A stretch of 26,463 bases of DNA from Bacillota bacterium (lineage in GTDB: Bacteria; Bacillota; Clostridia; Acetivibrionales; DTU013), in NCBI GenBank assembly GCA_023412665.1, contig JAEZCA010000047.1:1-26463 (forward strand). Direction: 5' to 3'. Numbering within the stretch: position 1 is the first letter of the stretch; every line of letters begins with the position of its first letter. Shown here piece by piece: positions 21,984 through 26,463 of this stretch. A program made the translations under genes and the position numbers. The notes below the pieces were generated by a model. That model was not told the origin of the DNA. It did not search any database and worked only from the letters and a program-made list of their open reading frames with translations.

Positions 21984-24197
21984 ATGGTAAAGCTGTATAC
22001 AAAAAAATCCATGATTATATGCGGGCTCTGTATCCTTGCCGTTGCTGCCATTGCCTTAGTTATGCATTACGGCAGGGTCAGTGACAAGGACTATAAGGAT
22101 GTGGCTTCGGTTGACAATACTCCTCCCGTTGCTGCAGTACCCGAGGAACATGACAACGTTCCGCCTGCTGATGAAAAAAAGCCGTCGGGAACAGTTAATA
22201 TCAATATCTATTCGGTCGACAGGCTGCTTGATGAAATCGTCGAAAAATATGCCAGCGAGCATTGGGACTTTCCTTATAAGATCAACTATACATCAGATGA
22301 ATTGGTTTATAGCACAGAGGGTCTTGTCCGCTTAACAAACGACAAGCTTCGCGAAGGTACTGCAGTGGACTTGTACTGCATTCCTGCAGTATATAACCAG
22401 CATTATGTCAAGGGAGAGTATTCCGACTATGCATGCCCATATGAAGAGCTTGGTATTGATGTGGATGACGCTTTGAAAAAGGCTGATATACCGCAGTATG
22501 CCATTGAGGACGGAAAAAATGCCGACGGAAAAATCATTGCTCTGCCTTATTTGGGCGACGTACAGGTATTTGTGTATCGCCGCTCTGTTGCCAGAGAAAT
22601 ATGGGGGACGGATGATCCGGACAAAATCGCCGCATTGATCGGCGGAGGCACCGGAAAGTGGGATAAGCTTATCGAGGCTGCCCAAACGCTTAAAAAGCAT
22701 GGGTACTATATCATGTCAGGGAATAATAATATCTCAGGCTTGATCGATACAGGCATTCCTGATACAGATCCCGAAGTATACAAAAACGGTTCTGTAACCC
22801 CCAAGTGGGATGAATTCATGGAGCTCTCAAAAGCACTGTTTGACAAAGGCTATATAAAGGGAACCGGTCCGATGGAGGAAAATTGGTTTGTAGACTTAAC
22901 CGGTTATGGGAAAAATATATTTGGCTATATCATGGTGACCGACCATTATGAAGGCAGGCTGAATAATTCTAACGATGGCGACTGGGCAGTATGCACACCG
23001 CCCTTCAAAATCGTTTCAAATTACAATACAGGGATCATGGTCAGCAAAAGCTCACCGAATAAGGATCTGTTAGGCCCCCTGATTGAATGGATCACCCTGG
23101 ATAGCTCTAAGACCGGGTTTCAATACAAGCTGGCCAGCGGGACTTTTGACAATCAGGGAAAATTATCTGTTATCTCAGGAACTGTTCTAAAAAACGCTGA
23201 CACCAGCCGAGATATTTTAGGAGGACAGAATATCAATCCAATCGTATATGACATCCTGCAAGCACCGGACGGAAGGCATAATGATTATTCTTACGGTGAA
23301 GTTACTTTATTTCATTTTCTGAAAGAGACGGATGCTTATATCAGGGGCGAAACCGACAAAGACACTGCTATTGCAAACTTCGTCCAAAAAGCAGGACTAT
23401 CAAAACCGGTATTGGATCCTGCTGCTGATGGAGACATTGTCTGGAAGGATGAAAACTTCGAGCGGGCTGTGCGAAATATCATTAAAAAGCCAAACAGCAG
23501 TATTAAAAAAAGTGATGTATATGGGATGACCGATTTGTATATATCAGGTAATAATATAGAAAGCATTGAAGATATCGTGCATTTCAAGAATTTAAAACGT
23601 TTTGATTGCTCTGCCAATAGAATCACCGATATCAGCAGCCTTAATGCATTATCGGGTTTGGAGGCGCTTTTCCTGGTTGATAATCAAATCAGCGATATCA
23701 GCGTTCTGAAGGAGCTCACAAGCCTGAAGGAGCTGAACGTGAGTTCCAACCCAATCACTGACATCAGCAGCCTCGAAGGGTTAACGAATCTAAAGGAGCT
23801 TTATATTATCGCCGACAAAATCAGCGATATCACCAGCTTGAGCGGACTGACGGATCTGGAAGTATTAGAGATATCTCAAAACAACGTCAGCGATATAGGT
23901 GCCATCAGCAAGATGAAAAAATTGACCCAGCTCCATTTATGGGGTAATAAAATTGAAGATATAAATCCTCTTAAAGAACTTACAAACCTGGAAAAACTGT
24001 ATATGGGAAACAACAATATCTCTGACATCACCCCTTTGAGTAAACTGACAAATTTAAGAGAGCTGGGTATGGAAACAAATCCGATCAGCGACATAAGCAG
24101 CATAAAAAAGCTAAAGAAATTGGAAGCGCTATTCGTAGAAGGTGATAATATTACTGACAAGTCACCTGCATCCCATGTCAAGAATGTATATTGGTGA
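21984..24197 (+). CDS. Membrane-anchored solute-binding domain fused to leucine-rich repeats (third paralogue)
   Basis: 737 residues, the only intact plus-strand gene. A membrane helix at about 9-27 is followed by a P/D/E-rich linker, a solute-binding-like domain at about 71-470 (DLYCIPAVY, EELGIDVDDALKKADIPQ, WGTDDPDK, LGPLIEWITLD, LGGQNINP), a cap (IVWKDENFERAVRNII, 485-500) and nine or so 22-residue LRRs (about 516-725) with the N-x-I-S-D-I-S core. It has more repeats than the paralogue at 11359-13455. The ATG follows AGGTGAAATT. A weak extended -10 (TGGTAAAAT) lies about 45 bases upstream. Its last 20 bases overlap the converging gene on the other strand. Confidence 0.86.
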   Translation: MVKLYTKKSMIICGLCILAVAAIALVMHYGRVSDKDYKDVASVDNTPPVAAVPEEHDNVPPADEKKPSGTVNINIYSVDRLLDEIVEKYASEHWDFPYKINYTSDELVYSTEGLVRLTNDKLREGTAVDLYCIPAVYNQHYVKGEYSDYACPYEELGIDVDDALKKADIPQYAIEDGKNADGKIIALPYLGDVQVFVYRRSVAREIWGTDDPDKIAALIGGGTGKWDKLIEAAQTLKKHGYYIMSGNNNISGLIDTGIPDTDPEVYKNGSVTPKWDEFMELSKALFDKGYIKGTGPMEENWFVDLTGYGKNIFGYIMVTDHYEGRLNNSNDGDWAVCTPPFKIVSNYNTGIMVSKSSPNKDLLGPLIEWITLDSSKTGFQYKLASGTFDNQGKLSVISGTVLKNADTSRDILGGQNINPIVYDILQAPDGRHNDYSYGEVTLFHFLKETDAYIRGETDKDTAIANFVQKAGLSKPVLDPAADGDIVWKDENFERAVRNIIKKPNSSIKKSDVYGMTDLYISGNNIESIEDIVHFKNLKRFDCSANRITDISSLNALSGLEALFLVDNQISDISVLKELTSLKELNVSSNPITDISSLEGLTNLKELYIIADKISDITSLSGLTDLEVLEISQNNVSDIGAISKMKKLTQLHLWGNKIEDINPLKELTNLEKLYMGNNNISDITPLSKLTNLRELGMETNPISDISSIKKLKKLEALFVEGDNITDKSPASHVKNVYW

Positions 24198-26463
24198 TAT
24201 CCGGTGGTGCCAGGTAGCGCTGTACTGACTTCAATACACGCTTTGCTTCTACCGATCCGCTTGCAAAAGGATGGCTGACTGTATTGCCGGTGAACAGCCT
24301 CAGGTCTTTTGACAGCACTATCTCGTCATATGTCCCTATATCTACTTTTTTGCCCTTGAACTTCTTGTCGGTAATGCCCAACAGTTCACATGTCCTTTGT
24401 ATGTCAGCCTCCGGCATGTTCCTGTATATATCAGTGTTTACGATCACCTGCTTGTTTGTCTTGTCCTTGGCGCTGCCTATCTTCACGAGGATATTGTCCT
24501 TACCGTTGAAATACTCATTGTAATAGATATCCACCGGTCTTCTGTTGCTGCCGTCCTTGTTTACGTAATAGAACGTAGGCTTTATCCTTATATAGTCGTT
24601 GTCTTCAAAGTATTCGCCTATCGTTTCAAGGGTGAACTTAAAGGCATAACCCGTTTTGAGCGCGCCCCGATCGCCCTGTGTGGGATTACTGCCTTCCATT
24701 ATCGGCAGCGTATAGGGCTCCGGGTTCCCTCCAAGAGCATTTCCTACCGCAAAATTCTTGCCGGTGTGGGACGAACTGCCTGTACGTGTCCTGAATACCT
24801 TTTCCCAAAGCGGATAATCATTTATGTCCGTTATCTTGAAATTGCGTACCTGGCCAACTACTCTGACCTTGCTGTCACGGTATGCCACATAGTTGTTAAT
24901 ATCCTTGTTTACCATGTACTCCCGCTTGCCTTCTTTATCATCTTTCGGATCATCGATGTTGAAGCCAGCGTCACCTGGGTCGTCTATATCATCAGGCGCA
25001 TTTATGGCAACCGTTTTGAAGTTCACCGTATATTCGCCCTCGTTCACCCATACAGGCACTTTTATGTATAATTTCTCCTGGGGCTTGCTCACAATATGCC
25101 AGATATTCGCCTTTACATACTCATAATTGTCCGGCGCACTTTCTATATATACATCAAACGGGAATCGCACATATTTGGACTCCACATATTTTGTATAATC
25201 CTTCGTTCCATACCCGGTTATATCACGGTGCATGACATTGTCCACCTCAAACAACAGCTCGGCTTTCTCTCCAAGTATGATGTCGGAACGCTTGGTTTCC
25301 TTTTCACCTATCTGCTGGCTATTGTAGTTCCAAATGCCCGAGTTGCAGACCACCGGCGTATGTACCGTGAGAGGGTTCAAATCCTGGTCGAGTGTCACTT
25401 CATTGCCTCTGGGAGGATTCAGACTATCGCTAAGTAGTCTGTACCTCACCTCGCATTTAGTATCATATGTACCGTTCAATGCATCACTTTTTACGGCCAG
25501 ATTATCTCTGTATAGTACATTCCTGTTTATTTCAGGTGATGCCGGAATATCGCTGGGTGGTTCTGCATCACCGTCGTTATCTATTGCTCTGGACATTATT
25601 ACTGTACCGTTGAATTTGAGTGTATCGTTCCTTACCTTGAAATTGCCTACTGCGCTTCTTAGTTCTGCTGTAAAGTCCGGGCTTCCGATGGAAGGTACAG
25701 TGGTGCTGCTCTCGCCCACCCCCGGATATATATGGCCGACGCTACTTATCGTCAGGACATTTTTCGTTCCGTCTTTAGTTATTCTCCCGCTAGCAATAGC
25801 ATCCTCGAGGGGATCGTTTGTCACATGATAGCTTAAGCTTGTATCGTGATAATACTCGTCTATAACAGGCTCTTTATACTCCGACCCGTTTACGCTTATC
25901 GCTGCTTTCCCGCCTGCGAGTACATCACTTTCTATCTGGGCATTCTCGATCTCATAGATTGCCAGCTTGTCTATCGTCCAATACCGGTAATTTCTTGTTA
26001 TCGTATATGTATTTTCATAAGCCTTGTCTGTATATGTCCCGACATAATCTCCTAGATAGCCATCTCCTCCACAATTATTGCAGTCTGTCTCATTCGTCGG
26101 ATCTTTTTTATCTTTGATTTTTCCGTCGGAACAATCCGGGCAGTCATCAGCATCATCGTCCCATGTTTCGTAATGCAGCCTGAAAGTTTTTCTGACTGTG
26201 ATATCATAATCTTTACTGTCTGTTACTTCAGTTACATTGAAATCCTTCAGATACTCCGGTGCTATAATATTTGCATACAGCTCTTCCGTACATGGGATGC
26301 CCTTGCTGACATCATATTTTTCTGCATCTCTGTTTTCTGCTTTGAACTGACCTTTTACTTCCTCCGGATCGGTGTTAAATATGACGTCTGCATCAGGAAG
26401 CTCTTCAGAGACGACTACAGGCTCCGGCGGCGGCTCTACAGCAGGGTTTGGCGTGACTACACC
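24178..26463 (-). CDS. Large secreted-type protein, 5' end outside window
   Basis: The frame is open from the right edge to a TGA at 24180-24178, 761 codons visible. A GTG at 25824 is only an internal valine: codons upstream stay open and read as normal protein. The visible N-terminal part has a proline/glutamate-rich stretch, then ADVIFNTDPEEVKGQFKAEN. About residues 95-130 hold two C-x-x-C pairs, CPDC and CNNC-GGDGY, resembling half of a DnaJ-type zinc centre. The remainder is rich in beta-strand and N/D/T/Y, with no enzyme motif. I suspect a clostridial surface protein of the DUF5704 kind, but that is weakly supported. The 3' end overlaps the LRR gene by 20 bases, tail to tail. Confidence 0.75.
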   Translation of the reverse strand, partial: GVVTPNPAVEPPPEPVVVSEELPDADVIFNTDPEEVKGQFKAENRDAEKYDVSKGIPCTEELYANIIAPEYLKDFNVTEVTDSKDYDITVRKTFRLHYETWDDDADDCPDCSDGKIKDKKDPTNETDCNNCGGDGYLGDYVGTYTDKAYENTYTITRNYRYWTIDKLAIYEIENAQIESDVLAGGKAAISVNGSEYKEPVIDEYYHDTSLSYHVTNDPLEDAIASGRITKDGTKNVLTISSVGHIYPGVGESSTTVPSIGSPDFTAELRSAVGNFKVRNDTLKFNGTVIMSRAIDNDGDAEPPSDIPASPEINRNVLYRDNLAVKSDALNGTYDTKCEVRYRLLSDSLNPPRGNEVTLDQDLNPLTVHTPVVCNSGIWNYNSQQIGEKETKRSDIILGEKAELLFEVDNVMHRDITGYGTKDYTKYVESKYVRFPFDVYIESAPDNYEYVKANIWHIVSKPQEKLYIKVPVWVNEGEYTVNFKTVAINAPDDIDDPGDAGFNIDDPKDDKEGKREYMVNKDINNYVAYRDSKVRVVGQVRNFKITDINDYPLWEKVFRTRTGSSSHTGKNFAVGNALGGNPEPYTLPIMEGSNPTQGDRGALKTGYAFKFTLETIGEYFEDNDYIRIKPTFYYVNKDGSNRRPVDIYYNEYFNGKDNILVKIGSAKDKTNKQVIVNTDIYRNMPEADIQRTCELLGITDKKFKGKKVDIGTYDEIVLSKDLRLFTGNTVSHPFASGSVEAKRVLKSVQRYLAPPDITNIHS

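Noticed and set aside
24205..24222. GGTGCCAGG as another copy of the hairpin element
   Set aside because: It lies in coding sequence, is short and has no inverted partner.
24397..25071. 224-codon plus-strand open frame
   Set aside because: It is the shadow of the large minus-strand protein; the translation is rich in unlikely residues and has no family pattern.
24178..25824. Treating the last gene as starting at the GTG at 25824
   Set aside because: Codons upstream remain open to the window edge and read as normal protein, so this is an internal codon.

Overview
The window looks like chromosome from a low-to-mid GC, Gram-positive anaerobe of the class Clostridia. The reasons are a reverse-type rubrerythrin (rubredoxin domain first), strong GGAGG-type ribosome sites, TTG/GTG starts placed by those sites, sigma-A-like promoters, a MoxR/DUF58/VWA operon, and N-terminally anchored surface proteins. 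The genus cannot be fixed from sequence alone. All intact genes read on the minus strand except one (21984-24197). No tRNA, rRNA, CRISPR array or intact transposase was seen.

Layout, right to left within each minus-strand operon. (1) 1-5382: a Bat-type operon MoxR > DUF58 > BatD-like > BatA > BatB > TPR protein (BatC-like, running off the left edge). Several genes overlap by 1-4 bases, and a promoter at 5354-5382 overlaps one arm of a 13-bp dyad. (2) 5387-8269: flavodoxin > TetR > ApbE flavin transferase > membrane-anchored FMN-binding protein, with a promoter/operator palindrome upstream and a second palindrome before tetR. (3) 8313-13455: two large membrane-anchored solute-binding-like proteins, one with two tandem binding domains and one fused to internalin-type leucine-rich repeats (LRRs). 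(4) 13573-15430: a 95-residue protein carrying the signature loop of Na+-pumping decarboxylase beta subunits, a 3' remnant of a second rubrerythrin, and an AT-rich TetR/CPBP-protease pair. (5) 15563-17780: reverse rubrerythrin and pyruvate kinase, each with promoter and terminator. (6) 17781-18243: decayed DNA holding a ribbon-helix-helix pseudogene, a 145-bp element with inverted ends and a 34-bp repeat. (7) 18244-19858: a small membrane protein > ArsR-type regulator > second CPBP protease, behind a promoter with a perfect 14-bp dyad. (8) 19920-21709: a short fragment of the solute-binding family, a fused MsrA-MsrB, and RidA. (9) 21840-26463: a hairpin element, the third solute-binding/LRR protein (plus strand), and a large secreted-type protein that is open to the right edge.

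The most unusual theme is the solute-binding/LRR family: three full genes and one near-identical fragment lie within 16 kb, with no ABC permease or ATPase anywhere in the window. These look more like surface sensors or binding proteins than transporter parts. A second theme is small regulator-plus-target modules with visible operators (TetR/flavin operon, TetR/CPBP, ArsR/CPBP) inserted among remnants of other genes. Stress and redox functions (rubrerythrin, MsrAB, RidA, flavodoxin, ApbE/FMN protein) cluster here, fitting an anaerobe handling oxygen exposure; that link is inference.
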